Below, piece after piece: positions 31,554-39,497 of a stretch of DNA of 41,176 nt (position 1 is the first letter of the stretch; the number at the start of each line of letters is the position of its first letter). The notes under the pieces were generated by a model. It saw only the letters and a program-made list of their open reading frames with translations. It did no database searches and was not told where the DNA came from. The position numbers and the translations under genes are program-made. Origin of the DNA: an uncultured Alloprevotella sp. (GTDB lineage: Bacteria > Bacteroidota > Bacteroidia > Bacteroidales > Bacteroidaceae); contig CALUOQ010000018.1 of the NCBI GenBank assembly GCA_944322325.1, forward strand, positions 1 through 41,176, written 5' to 3'.

Positions 31554-32699
31554 ATGAAAATTGGAGACAAGGTCAGATTCCTGAACGAAGTGGGAGGCGG
31601 CGTCGTGTCCGGCTTCCAAGGTAAGAATACGGTGCTCGTGCGCGACGCGGACGGTTTCGACATCCCCGTCCTTATCCATGAGTGTGTCGTCGTCGACACG
31701 GACAGTTACAACATAGCCAAACGCCCCACCCCGCCGGCCGCGCCGCATCCGGCCAAGGGACGCAGGGATGCTGGCGACACGGCGGACAAGGAAAAAGACG
31801 GAAGCCCGCTCCCTACGGTTGCCGCCGCGCCGGCCCAGACCGACGAGGAGGACGTGGTCGACCGCCCCGTCACCTTCACGCCGCGCCCCGTGGAGCGCCG
31901 CGGGGCCGACGTACTCAACGTCTACCTGGCTTACCTCCCCGTGGACGCCCGCGAGCTGTCCGACACGGCTTTCGAGGCTTACCTGGTCAACGATAGCAAC
32001 TACTACCTGCACTTCACGTACCTCTCAGCCAGCGGTGCCGGCCGGCAACTGCGCGCCGAAGGCACCGTGGAGCCCAACACGAAAGTTTTTCTCGAGGAGT
32101 TCCGCCGCGACGCCCTGCCCGAACTGGAACGCGTCGCCGTGCAGTTCGTCGCCTTCAAGCGCGACCGCCTTTTCCAGCCGAAACCGGCGTTCGACGTGGA
32201 GCTGCGCCTCGACGGCACGAAGTTTTACAAGCTCCACACGTTCGGCGAGACGGACTTCTTCGACGAGCCGGCCCTGCTCTGCGACGTGGTGCGCAACGAC
32301 CGCGCGGTGCGCAGCGTCTTTGTCGACGCCGAGAGCCTGCAAGAGGCTATGCTCAAGCCCAAGGACTTCCCTACCCGTCCGGTCAAAAGCCCGGCCCGTA
32401 AAGCCCCCAAGGCCGACGGCCCGCTCGAAGTGGACCTCCACGCCGCCGAAGTACTCGAGACGACGGCCGGCATGTCCAACAAGGACATTCTGGACTACCA
32501 GCTCGACATCTTCCGCCGCACCATGGACGAGCACCTCAAGGAGCGGGGCAAGCGCATCGTCTTCATTCACGGCAAGGGCGACGGTGTGCTGCGCCAGGCC
32601 CTGTTGCGCGAACTGCGCACGAAGTACAAGTCGTGCCAGAGCCAGGATGCCTCGTTCCGCGAATACGGCTTCGGCGCCACGATGGTGACGATACGTTGA
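31554..32699 (+). CDS. DUF2027 and Smr domain protein
   Basis: The 381-residue protein starts MKIGDKVRFLNEVGGGVVSGF, the small barrel of DUF2027, followed by a Pro/Ala-rich linker (about 57-105) and a beta-rich middle domain (VLNVYLAYLPVD onward). The C-terminal Smr domain holds EVDLHAAEV and IVFIHGKGDGVLRQAL, the conserved DLH and HGxGxG motifs. Smr domains of the MutS2 type have nicking or RNA-cleaving activity in some proteins. This domain combination is typical of Bacteroidetes; the function is unknown. Confidence 0.88.
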   Translation: MKIGDKVRFLNEVGGGVVSGFQGKNTVLVRDADGFDIPVLIHECVVVDTDSYNIAKRPTPPAAPHPAKGRRDAGDTADKEKDGSPLPTVAAAPAQTDEEDVVDRPVTFTPRPVERRGADVLNVYLAYLPVDARELSDTAFEAYLVNDSNYYLHFTYLSASGAGRQLRAEGTVEPNTKVFLEEFRRDALPELERVAVQFVAFKRDRLFQPKPAFDVELRLDGTKFYKLHTFGETDFFDEPALLCDVVRNDRAVRSVFVDAESLQEAMLKPKDFPTRPVKSPARKAPKADGPLEVDLHAAEVLETTAGMSNKDILDYQLDIFRRTMDEHLKERGKRIVFIHGKGDGVLRQALLRELRTKYKSCQSQDASFREYGFGATMVTIR

Positions 32700-32731
32700 C
32701 GCGCCGCCACGCCGCCCTTCCCAACAACGAC

Positions 32732-32761
32732 GAGCGCCCGACCTCCACAGGCCGGGCGCTC
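32732..32761. terminator. Bidirectional terminator between the Smr gene and the decarboxylase gene
   Basis: GAGCGCCCG pairs with CGGGCGCTC across 12 nt and is followed by the AT-rich ATTATTTATATA on the plus side. Confidence 0.75.
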
Positions 32762-32783
32762 ATTATTTATATATAGGTAAAGC

Positions 32784-34553
32784 TCAGACGCGCTCTATGT
32801 AGGCAATGACGTCGCCCTTGTTGACGTGCGCCCCCTGCTTGGCGTTGATTTCGACGAGCTTGCCGCCGAGGGCAGCGGGCACTTCGAGAATCTGGCCGTG
32901 CGTGTTCTCGATGTAGCAGAAGTGTTCGCCCTCCTTGTACTGCTGGCCGATGTACGGCTCGATGGCCTTGACGCACTCGCCGTCGCCACCGATTTCCCAA
33001 AGCACGGTGCCGCTCTCGCGGGCCACGATGGGGTCGGCCTTGGCGTGCTTCAGGGCGAGGGCCTCGTCGGCCGACATACCCTTGGCAGCCGCCTTGTCCT
33101 TCGCAGCCTGGAGGTCGGCGAGGAAACGTTTCTTGGCGACGCCGCTCTTGTAGTCGCGGTACTGCTTCTCGTGCATGGCGAACTCGAAGAGCTCCTCTTC
33201 GTCCTGACCTTCGTCCCAGCCGTTTTCGGCCATCTCCTTGCGGAAGCGGTCGAGGTCGTCGGGATAGTTTTCCTGCGGGTCGGTGTCGGTGAATTCGTAA
33301 CCCTTAGATTTGGCCAGCTCGACGAGCTCGGGATCGACGGGGCCGGGCAGACGGCCGCTCTTACCGAGAATCATGCCCCACATATTGTCGTCCATCATGG
33401 TGAAGCGGGGCTCGCCCTTGGCCAGCGTGAGCAGGTTCATGAGCGCAATGTTCTTGACGTACTGGCTGAACGGCGTGACCAGGGGGGGATAGCCCACCTT
33501 CGGCCAGACGTAGGCCACCTCGTCAAAGAGGCGGACGAGGAGTTCGTCCTCGCTGTAGGGCTGTTCGCCCTTGCTTTGGCGAATCATGTTGATGCCCGAC
33601 ATGACGCCTTTCAGGTCGGCCATCATCGAGCCCATCATGCCGCCCGGCAGTCCGCAGCCCAGCAACAGGGAACTCATCAGCTTGTTGCCAGGATCCATGA
33701 AGTAGCCCAGGAAGTCGTCGATAAACTCCTGTGTCAGCGAGCGGGCCTCCATGTAGGCGTCCATGTTGATTTCGGGCACGTCGAAGCCATAGTGTTTCAA
33801 CATGCTCTGCACCGAGATGACGTCGGGGTGGCCCTTGCCCCACGAAAGGGGCTCGATGGCGGTGTCGATGATGTCGCAGCCGTTCTTGCAGACCTCCAGA
33901 ATGGAAGCCATGACGAGACCGGGACCGTTGTGGCCGTGATACTGCACGATGACGTCGGGGTGCTTGCTCTTAATCATGCCGCAGAGCTTGCCGAGGAGGG
34001 CCGGCTGACCGATGCCCGCCATGTCCTTCAGGCAGATTTCGGGCGCGCCGGCCTCGATGAGCTGGTCGGCGATGGCGCTGTAGTACTCGGCCGTGTGGAT
34101 GGGCGAGTTGGTGATGCAGAGGGTGGCCTGCGGCGTCATGCCGGCTTCGAGGGCGTAGTGAATCGACGGGATGATGTTGCGCACGTCGTTGAGTCCGCAG
34201 AAGATACGGGGAATGTCGACGCCCTGGGCGTGCTTCACCTTGTATTGCAGGCGACGCACGTCGGCCGGGCAGGGGAACATGCGCAACGCGTTCAGTCCGC
34301 GGTCGAGCATGTGGGTCTTTATGCCCACTTCGTTAAAGGGTTTGGTGAAAGCGCGTACGGCCTGGTTCGGATTCTCGCCGTAGAGAAGGTTGACTTGCTC
34401 AAAGGCGCCGCCGTTGGTCTCTACGCGCGAGAAACAGCCCATCCGGATGATGACGGGCGCGATGCGTTCCAACTGATCCTTACGGGGTTGGAATTTTCCC
34501 GAGGACTGGAACATGTCGCGGTAGACCAGACTGAATTGGATTTTCCGTTTCAT
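32784..34553 (-). CDS. Carboxyltransferase (oxaloacetate decarboxylase alpha/pyruvate carboxylase B-like) with lysine-less biotinyl-like domain
   Basis: The 589-residue protein has a DRE-TIM carboxyltransferase barrel: YRDMFQSSGKF (RDxxQS), MGCFSRVETNGGAFE, ICLKDMAGIGQP with the catalytic Lys, and the metal ligands in VQYHGHNGPGLV. A conserved carboxylase domain follows (about 300-480). The last 75 residues look like a biotinyl/lipoyl hammerhead, starting SGTVLWEIGG and ending GAHVNKGDVIAYIERV. At the turn where EAMKM should stand the sequence is IENTHGQI, with no lysine to carry biotin. In the active site RDAHQS reads RDMFQS. It therefore cannot be biotinylated in the usual place and may use a separate carrier or a different reaction. 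Confidence 0.85.
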   Translation of the reverse strand: MKRKIQFSLVYRDMFQSSGKFQPRKDQLERIAPVIIRMGCFSRVETNGGAFEQVNLLYGENPNQAVRAFTKPFNEVGIKTHMLDRGLNALRMFPCPADVRRLQYKVKHAQGVDIPRIFCGLNDVRNIIPSIHYALEAGMTPQATLCITNSPIHTAEYYSAIADQLIEAGAPEICLKDMAGIGQPALLGKLCGMIKSKHPDVIVQYHGHNGPGLVMASILEVCKNGCDIIDTAIEPLSWGKGHPDVISVQSMLKHYGFDVPEINMDAYMEARSLTQEFIDDFLGYFMDPGNKLMSSLLLGCGLPGGMMGSMMADLKGVMSGINMIRQSKGEQPYSEDELLVRLFDEVAYVWPKVGYPPLVTPFSQYVKNIALMNLLTLAKGEPRFTMMDDNMWGMILGKSGRLPGPVDPELVELAKSKGYEFTDTDPQENYPDDLDRFRKEMAENGWDEGQDEEELFEFAMHEKQYRDYKSGVAKKRFLADLQAAKDKAAAKGMSADEALALKHAKADPIVARESGTVLWEIGGDGECVKAIEPYIGQQYKEGEHFCYIENTHGQILEVPAALGGKLVEINAKQGAHVNKGDVIAYIERV

Positions 34554-34605
34554 AAGTATTTCTTTTTACTGCGTTTGTTTTTTGCACAATTTCTTCTCAA
34601 CCGCG

Positions 34606-34613
34606 CAAAGGTA
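34606..34613 (-). promoter_or_regulatory. -7 promoter element of the carboxyltransferase gene
   Basis: TACCTTTG on the minus strand, an exact match, about 52 bp before the ATG at 34553. Confidence 0.6.
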
Positions 34614-34767
34614 CGGATTTATTCTCATCCGACCGCCATTGCGCCCGCGGTAGTTGCGCCTGAAAAGGGAAAAAGGTTGAAAACAGACAGGGATATTCTG
34701 CAACACGTTTCCACCAAACTGTGGCCACTTCCTATCATTCTGTCAGATTAACAGTTAACCTTGCGCA

Positions 34768-34799
34768 TTTGGCGGACCGGGGTTTTCAGCTTATCTTTG
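34768..34799 (+). promoter_or_regulatory. Full-consensus promoter directly before a terminator
   Basis: TTTG (34768-34771), 20 bp, TATCTTTG (34792-34799). Transcription should start near 34805, at the foot of the hairpin that begins at 34807. Confidence 0.7.
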
Positions 34800-34806
34800 G
34801 GTAAGG

Positions 34807-34840
34807 AAAGGCTACCCGACACGTCGGGTAGCCTTTTTTT
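34807..34840 (+). terminator. Intrinsic terminator immediately after the promoter
   Basis: Arms AAAGGCTACCCGAC (34807-34820) and its complement (34823-34836), with a run of seven T at 34834-34840. The T-run is on the plus side only. Confidence 0.85.
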
Positions 34841-34863
34841 GCGTAAAGGGGCGAAAAACGGGG

Positions 34864-34947
34864 GCAGTCGCAGGATTTTCTGTCGTAGTCCCAGAAAATT
34901 CTGTCGTAGTCTTAGGATTTTCTAAAGCAGTCCCAGGATTTCCGGGA
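34864..34947. repeat. 21-bp tandem repeat array F (intergenic)
   Basis: Four 21-bp units start at 34864, 34885, 34906 and 34927; a decayed fifth runs to about 34968. Units resemble GTAGTCCCAGGATTTTC followed by TGTC. On the minus strand they could encode ENPKTTT-like heptapeptides, but no ATG-started gene is present. Confidence 0.9.
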
Positions 34948-35133
34948 GCAGTTCCGCGACAAACCAGCCGCCGGAAAGGCCTTTCCGGGGCTGCCAACCG
35001 AGCCGGAGAAGCTACAATAGGTTAAAACTGTTAAGCCCGCGCAGCGGACGGACTGACGTTATGCGCGGCGTCAGGCGCCAGACGATTGACAAATGTTACC
35101 CAGCCCACGCCGCGGACAGATTCCCCCGTTCCA

Positions 35134-35168
35134 CACACGGAGCCGCCCTCAACAGGCGGCTCCGTGTG
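35134..35168. terminator. Terminator downstream of the nitroreductase gene
   Basis: A perfect 14-bp stem starting CACACGGAGCCGCC with a 7-nt loop, about 25 bp beyond the nitroreductase stop. Confidence 0.75.
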
Positions 35169-35193
35169 AAAATGGTTGTCAGCAGTCCGACGA

Positions 35194-35814
35194 CTACCAG
35201 GTGTTGTAGTGAATGTTGTCGCGGTCGTATTTGCGCTTGGGCTGGGCCGGATCGTCGGGATAGCCGACCGGCACGACGTTCAGGGGGATGACGTTTTCGG
35301 GCAGGCGGAGCACGCGCTTCACGAGGGCCACACGGTCGGGATAGGGGTGGACGGCCGTCCACACGGCACCGAGCCCCATGGCCTGGGCCATAAGGAGCAG
35401 ATTCTCAGTGGCGGCGGAACAATCGTACGGCCAAAGGTCCTCGGCCTCGGGCACCCGGGGCGTACGCTCGCCGCAGACAACGATGGCCATCGGCGCCTTG
35501 ATCAGCATGGCGGCATAGGGCAGGTGCGCCCCCATCGTGTCGAGCGCAGCGCGCTGGTCGACCACGACAAAGCGCCAGGGCCGGCGGTCGCGCCCCGTCG
35601 GGGCGGCCATGGCGGCGCGCAACAGCGTGTCAACCTGCGCGGGCGACAGGACACGGTCCTTGAAGAAGCGGATACTGCGCCGGTCGTAAATGTTCTTGAA
35701 CACGACGGAAGCGGTGTCGACGGGGGCCGTCGTCTGGCGTTGCTTCATGACCGTGACGAGCGAGGCCAGCAACGCGACGGCCAACACGAGGCTTACGAGC
35801 TTGTATTTGTTCAT
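35194..35814 (-). CDS. Membrane-anchored nitroreductase-family protein
   Basis: The 206-residue protein begins with a signal anchor or signal peptide (MNKYKLVSLVLAVALLASLVTV). The nitroreductase fold follows: NIYDRRSIRFFKDRVLSPAQVDTLLRAAMAAPTGRDRRPWRFVVV, where the RRSIR and APTGRDRRPW stretches bind FMN, and the C-terminal GYPDDPAQPKRKY. Most family members are cytoplasmic; this one is predicted to work outside the inner membrane. Its start overlaps by 4 bp the stop of a flavinylated polyferredoxin gene, which could feed it electrons. The substrate is unknown. Confidence 0.82.
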   Translation of the reverse strand: MNKYKLVSLVLAVALLASLVTVMKQRQTTAPVDTASVVFKNIYDRRSIRFFKDRVLSPAQVDTLLRAAMAAPTGRDRRPWRFVVVDQRAALDTMGAHLPYAAMLIKAPMAIVVCGERTPRVPEAEDLWPYDCSAATENLLLMAQAMGLGAVWTAVHPYPDRVALVKRVLRLPENVIPLNVVPVGYPDDPAQPKRKYDRDNIHYNTW

Positions 35815-36992
35815 TTCTTCTGTTTTTTTGAGGGTTCAGCCAAATTGAGGAGTTCGCCCATCGGACAAAGCGCGTGGCACCAGGGCGCAGGTACAAACAC
35901 AGCGAGCACGACAAACGCCGCAGCCAGCACAAGGACGGCCGGCGCTGCCGTGGTGAAGAGGAAGGCGGTGAAGGGTTCGTAGTCGAGCAACGAGGCACCG
36001 AAACCCAGCCACAGGGCCAGCAGAAGCAGGGCCAGCACTACGGTGCGCACACGGTGCATGACCCGCAGGGCACCGGCTGAAAGTTTCAGCTTAGGCACGG
36101 GCAGGGCGTAGGCCAGCGCTTGCAGGCTGCCATAGGGACAGACCCACGTGCAGTAGTGACGGCGTCGGCCGAACAAGGGCATCACGAGGGCTACGGCAAG
36201 CATCAGCACGGCGGGCAGGAAGGAGATAAAATGGAATCCGCCCTCTATCCAGCCCCGCAGCAACGACACGGAGAGGAACTGCCCGCACCAGAAGCCCGTC
36301 ACTACGACGTTGAGGGCCAGCTGCACGAGGCGCCAGGTGGGATTGCCCCGACGGAAAAGCGAGACGTAGATGCCGAGCAACAGCACAAGCGCCACGGCCA
36401 CCGTACGCAGCCAACCGATGGACGGAGCACTGGCGGGAGCCTCGCGCTGGTGGGTAAAGGCGGACAGGGCAGCCTGTACGTTGGCCGTCAGGGCACGGCT
36501 GGAATACGTGGCGCCGCTCACGGCGTCGACTTCCTGCTCGTCGGCCTGACTGGCCGCTACGCCCCGCCACCGCTCCAGAATGCCGCCATTCAGCGCCCGC
36601 TCGAAGAACGTGGCCGTCTCGCTATTCTCGCCCGGCAGGATGCGCTCCACCTGGTTGTCCGCGTTGAGATAAATCCAGACAGGGGTAGGCCCGCCGAAAC
36701 CACTGATGTCGCCGGCATACGGCCGGCTGTTGATGAGCCACCCCGCAGGGCGTCCGCGCAGGGTGCGTAACTGCCAGATGCCTTCGCCGGCTGACACCAT
36801 CTGAAAGCGCGAGGTGCCAAGCTCGCGACACTCCTTGCCCGTCGGCAGAATGTCTACTTTGCGATATTCGGGCGGCGACGTCAGGTCCTCGCCCAGCAGA
36901 TGGCCCGAGTAGACCACCGTGCCAGCCAACAGCAGAAATACGACCAGAATGGACAGCGCGCCGTCGGCCGCGCGCAACAGGTATCGAATCAT
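35811..36992 (-). CDS. NosR-like membrane protein: FMN-binding domain fused to a polyferredoxin
   Basis: The 393-residue protein has a first membrane helix (about 10-31). An extracytoplasmic FMN-binding domain (about 60-180) ends in DAVSGATYSS, the flavinylation motif in which T162 would carry FMN added by ApbE. Four or five more helices follow with cysteine motifs CTWVCPYG (C281/C285) and CHALCPMGE, as in NosR/NapH-type electron carriers. It would pass electrons across the membrane to the flavin outside. The start at 36992 is chosen because the first helix begins a few codons later and a TATCTTTG box lies 17 bp upstream. It forms a two-gene operon with the nitroreductase. Confidence 0.83.
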   Translation of the reverse strand: MIRYLLRAADGALSILVVFLLLAGTVVYSGHLLGEDLTSPPEYRKVDILPTGKECRELGTSRFQMVSAGEGIWQLRTLRGRPAGWLINSRPYAGDISGFGGPTPVWIYLNADNQVERILPGENSETATFFERALNGGILERWRGVAASQADEQEVDAVSGATYSSRALTANVQAALSAFTHQREAPASAPSIGWLRTVAVALVLLLGIYVSLFRRGNPTWRLVQLALNVVVTGFWCGQFLSVSLLRGWIEGGFHFISFLPAVLMLAVALVMPLFGRRRHYCTWVCPYGSLQALAYALPVPKLKLSAGALRVMHRVRTVVLALLLLALWLGFGASLLDYEPFTAFLFTTAAPAVLVLAAAFVVLAVFVPAPWCHALCPMGELLNLAEPSKKQKK

Positions 36993-37009
36993 AACGCTCG
37001 TTTTGCCTG

Positions 37010-37017
37010 CAAAGATA
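37010..37017 (-). promoter_or_regulatory. -7 promoter element of the polyferredoxin operon
   Basis: TATCTTTG on the minus strand, an exact TAnnTTTG match, 17 bp before the ATG. Confidence 0.6.
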
Positions 37018-37127
37018 CACGTAAAAAGCGAATGTGCCTCGCGGCTCATTCGCTTTCCTATACTTACCGGCGTCGTTCCCGGGGCTGTCGCCACCAAGCG
37101 CCGAACTTTTTCAAACGAGAGAGAGTT

Positions 37128-37223
37128 TCAGAACTTGAAATCTCTCTTTACTAACTTCATCATCCCCGCAAGGAGGAGACCAGCGCATACCACGTAGGTA
37201 GCGGCAATCATTAACGTTTCCAT
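37128..37223 (-). CDS. Small single-pass membrane protein (31 aa)
   Basis: ATG at 37223 opens a 31-codon frame: a short start, METLMIAATYVV, a hydrophobic stretch CAGLLLAGMM and a basic tail KLVKRDF. This is the pattern of a real small membrane protein, with one helix of about 18 residues and a positive C-terminus that would stay in the cytoplasm. It has its own promoter box TACCTTTG at 37304-37311 and a 75-nt AT-rich leader in which AGGTAAAAAGAA occurs twice, the second copy just before the ATG. The stop at 37128 is 136 bp before the polyferredoxin start, so the two may be cotranscribed. No family is recognised. Confidence 0.6.
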   Translation of the reverse strand: METLMIAATYVVCAGLLLAGMMKLVKRDFKF

Positions 37224-37303
37224 TTTCTTTTTACCTTTAGATTAATAAAAACTTTACCCTAATTCTTTTTACCTAAGTTCTGTTTTCTTCTCTAAAACCG
37301 CTG

Positions 37304-37311
37304 CAAAGGTA
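37304..37311 (-). promoter_or_regulatory. -7 promoter element of the small membrane protein gene
   Basis: TACCTTTG on the minus strand, an exact match, about 80 bp before the ATG at 37223. Confidence 0.6.
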
Positions 37312-37492
37312 CACATTTATTCCGAGAAAAACCTGCTCTAAAACAGAAAAAATTATCGCTGTTTTTCTTGCTTGTTTGAAACTGATTGATTTTCAGATTA
37401 TAATAAAACACATCCCAAGCCCCTCATCGGGAATGCTACATGCCCCTGCCGGGCCGTCATACCTCCGCGTTCGCCTTCCGCAAAAAGCGGGC

Positions 37493-37530
37493 AGGAGGGT
37501 GACCATACATCACTCCATGGTCACCCTCCT
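37493..37530. terminator. Terminator after the DUF5695 pseudogene
   Basis: A perfect 14-bp stem (AGGAGGGTGACCAT and complement) with a 10-nt loop, just beyond the last stop codon of the broken gene. Confidence 0.75.
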
Positions 37531-37553
37531 ACTTGTCCGCAGCCGGATTCCGG

Positions 37554-39142
37554 CTACAAATCGTCGTTCACCAAAAGATAATAGACCAACGCCCAGTCCT
37601 GGTCATTGGCAAAGGGGTCGTAAAAACCGGCACACGCCGTTGACCCGGTAGGGGTAGACATAAGCGCACGAAGCCTTGCCGTCCTCAAAAAACAGGCACA
37701 GGTTGTTGCGGACGATATTTTCGGCACGGCACTGGTAGGACGCATCGCCCGTGCACTGGGAATAGTAATGATAGACAGCGGCCGTCAGCGTACTCCAATA
37801 GTGCGGATAGACATCGCCCCACATCTCGCGCTTGCCGAACCAGTATCCGTCCCAATGACGGATGGCAATCTCGTTCATGTGGTAGTCCGGCTGAAACGAG
37901 GCAAAGGCTTCGAGCTACGGCAACTGCCGACTGGCTTCGTCCAGATACTTTTGAGTACCCCCATACCGAGACGCTCGCCCCCTTCGTCACGGTCGGCCGG
38001 ACTGACGGTCGGGCGGTCGTTGAGGAACAGTTCATCCGTCTCGTTGTCATACACCAGGTAGGCCCCGTAACGAGGGTCATCCCTTCGCGTCATCTGCTGG
38101 CGGTCGATGATGAAATTCACACGCTTGGCCAACAGCTCCCGCGCGCTGCTGACCGTCAGGCAGTTGGCGCGAGTCCGCTTACCACCATCGTACAAGAACT
38201 CGAAACAGGCTTCACCGAGCTCCTCCATCGGACTTTCCACCATCCAGCCCTCCGCCGTGCGACGCACGGGAACGGGCACACCGTTCTTTCGTGCCGAGAG
38301 TTTTTCGAGCGACTCACGCGAATGTAAGGTCACGCGCGCCGTATCCCCCTTCTCCAGGACGTATTTTTCCGCTTCGACCCACACGCCCCCGTTAGCCTCC
38401 AGTTTCCGGAAGAAAGCCTGCGGTTTGTCATACGCAAAAAGACGCCACGAGATGCCGGCACTCTCCCCGGGTTTCAGATGCATATCGGGCAGGATCAGCG
38501 AGATGACGCCGCACATGTTTGAGGCACTCCAAGCCAAACTCCGCCCCGATATCTGGTAATGCACGACAGCCCCGCCCGTCACCATCATCCCCAACGAAAG
38601 ACCGCGACCGCTCATCGGGACAGCTTGGACGTAAGCCGCATGACCTCCGGGCCAGATGTGCGCATTCACACGGGAAGTCATACAGCTCTGGGCATCCGGA
38701 TAATGGTCGTTGAACGGAGTATAAATGCCCGCCTCTGAGAGGGTCACGTCGGAACGGCCGACGTTAGTGAATGTATAGGTCTCCAGCAAACTGCCAGCCT
38801 CGAGACAACGCGTCACCGCAACCTCGACCTCACCGCAACGATAGCGCACCAAGCTGTCAGTCGGCTGGGACGCAGGCCCTTCCAGCTACGGAAAGCGGGA
38901 ACACCGTCGCGGATTTCCGTGAAATAACCGAGTCCCCAACCATAGTCTGCCGTAATCCATTTGTATTGGCTTCCATCTGTCCTCATCAGTCACTTGATAC
39001 CCTCAGCCTTTTCTACAAACAAACTGTCCACTGCCCCGGTCTGAGCATTCAACGCAAAACGCACCTGCTGCGCAAACAGCGACGCACCGCACAGCAATCC
39101 GCCGCACAGCGCCAATAACCGAAGAAAAACTTTCCCTTGCAT
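37554..39142 (-). pseudogene. Decayed DUF5695-like exported protein gene
   Basis: A signal peptide (MQGKVFLRLLALCGGLLCGASLFA) starts at 39142, and recognisable DUF5695-type protein continues in pieces to the stop at 37554-37556. I see five lesions: an in-frame TGA at 38990-38992 after EKAEGIK, beyond which the same frame goes on as QYKWITADYGWGLGYFTEI; a frameshift near 38870-38885; a frameshift near 37960; an in-frame TAG near 37914 after SRQLP; and a frameshift near 37630 at a run of T before YDPFANDQDW. The largest intact piece is 37875-38852. The promoter box TATTTTTG (39166-39173) and the terminator are still intact. DUF5695 proteins are large exported Bacteroidetes proteins thought to act on glycans. 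The remaining length, about 528 codons, suggests internal loss too. Confidence 0.8.
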
Positions 39143-39497
39143 AATACAATCACACATTCTCCCTGCAAAAATAAAGGTTTCTTCGGTTACAAAAAATAAG
39201 GACAAATCCTTAGATAGACTTACTCCATAAACTCGAAAGTCGTTCAACATCCTTCTCCCTCACAAAGGGCAATAGGTGACTCAACTGCAAACACAATAAC
39301 AATCCACGCAAGAAACTCCAATAGGGGGCCTTCACGCTCTTATTTCTACCATTTTTAGTTAAAACTCGGAATTCCTTATACTTTTAACTCTAGAAATTCA
39401 CATCTTTGCAATTATAGCAATTGCCACCTTAATCATTAAAAAGGAATATAACGTTTTCACACACTTAAGGAACTAAATTAGTACAATATCACCTCAA
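39143..39497. other. AT-rich intergenic region before the MORN-type gene
   Basis: It holds the pseudogene promoter and, on the plus strand, a weak box CATCTTTG near 39402-39409 that could serve the MORN-type gene. Nothing else is recognised. Confidence 0.45.
39166..39173 (-). promoter_or_regulatory. -7 promoter element of the pseudogene
   Basis: TATTTTTG on the minus strand, with TTTG 16 bp upstream, 23 bp before the former start codon. Confidence 0.5.

Larger units (their letters stand above)
34554..35193. other. Intergenic region with a promoter-terminator pair and repeat array F
   Basis: The 640 bp hold the carboxyltransferase promoter, a plus-strand promoter that runs straight into a terminator (34768-34840), the 21-bp array F (34864-34947) and the nitroreductase terminator (35134-35168). 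No gene or structural RNA is recognised. Confidence 0.7.
37224..37553. other. Intergenic region between the small membrane protein and the DUF5695 pseudogene
   Basis: It contains the small gene's leader and promoter and the terminator hairpin at 37493-37530. The AT-rich stretch 37312-37430 shows nothing recognisable. Confidence 0.6.

Noticed and set aside
32826-34751. 641-residue plus-strand frame over the carboxyltransferase
   Set aside because: Antisense shadow caused by codon bias (V/G/H/L-rich, no domains); the minus-strand gene has clear active-site motifs and a promoter.
34812-34997. 61-residue minus-strand frame with ENPKTTT-like heptapeptides
   Set aside because: It starts with TTG, covers a terminator and repeat array F, and has no promoter or conserved part; it only reflects the frame-open repeat.
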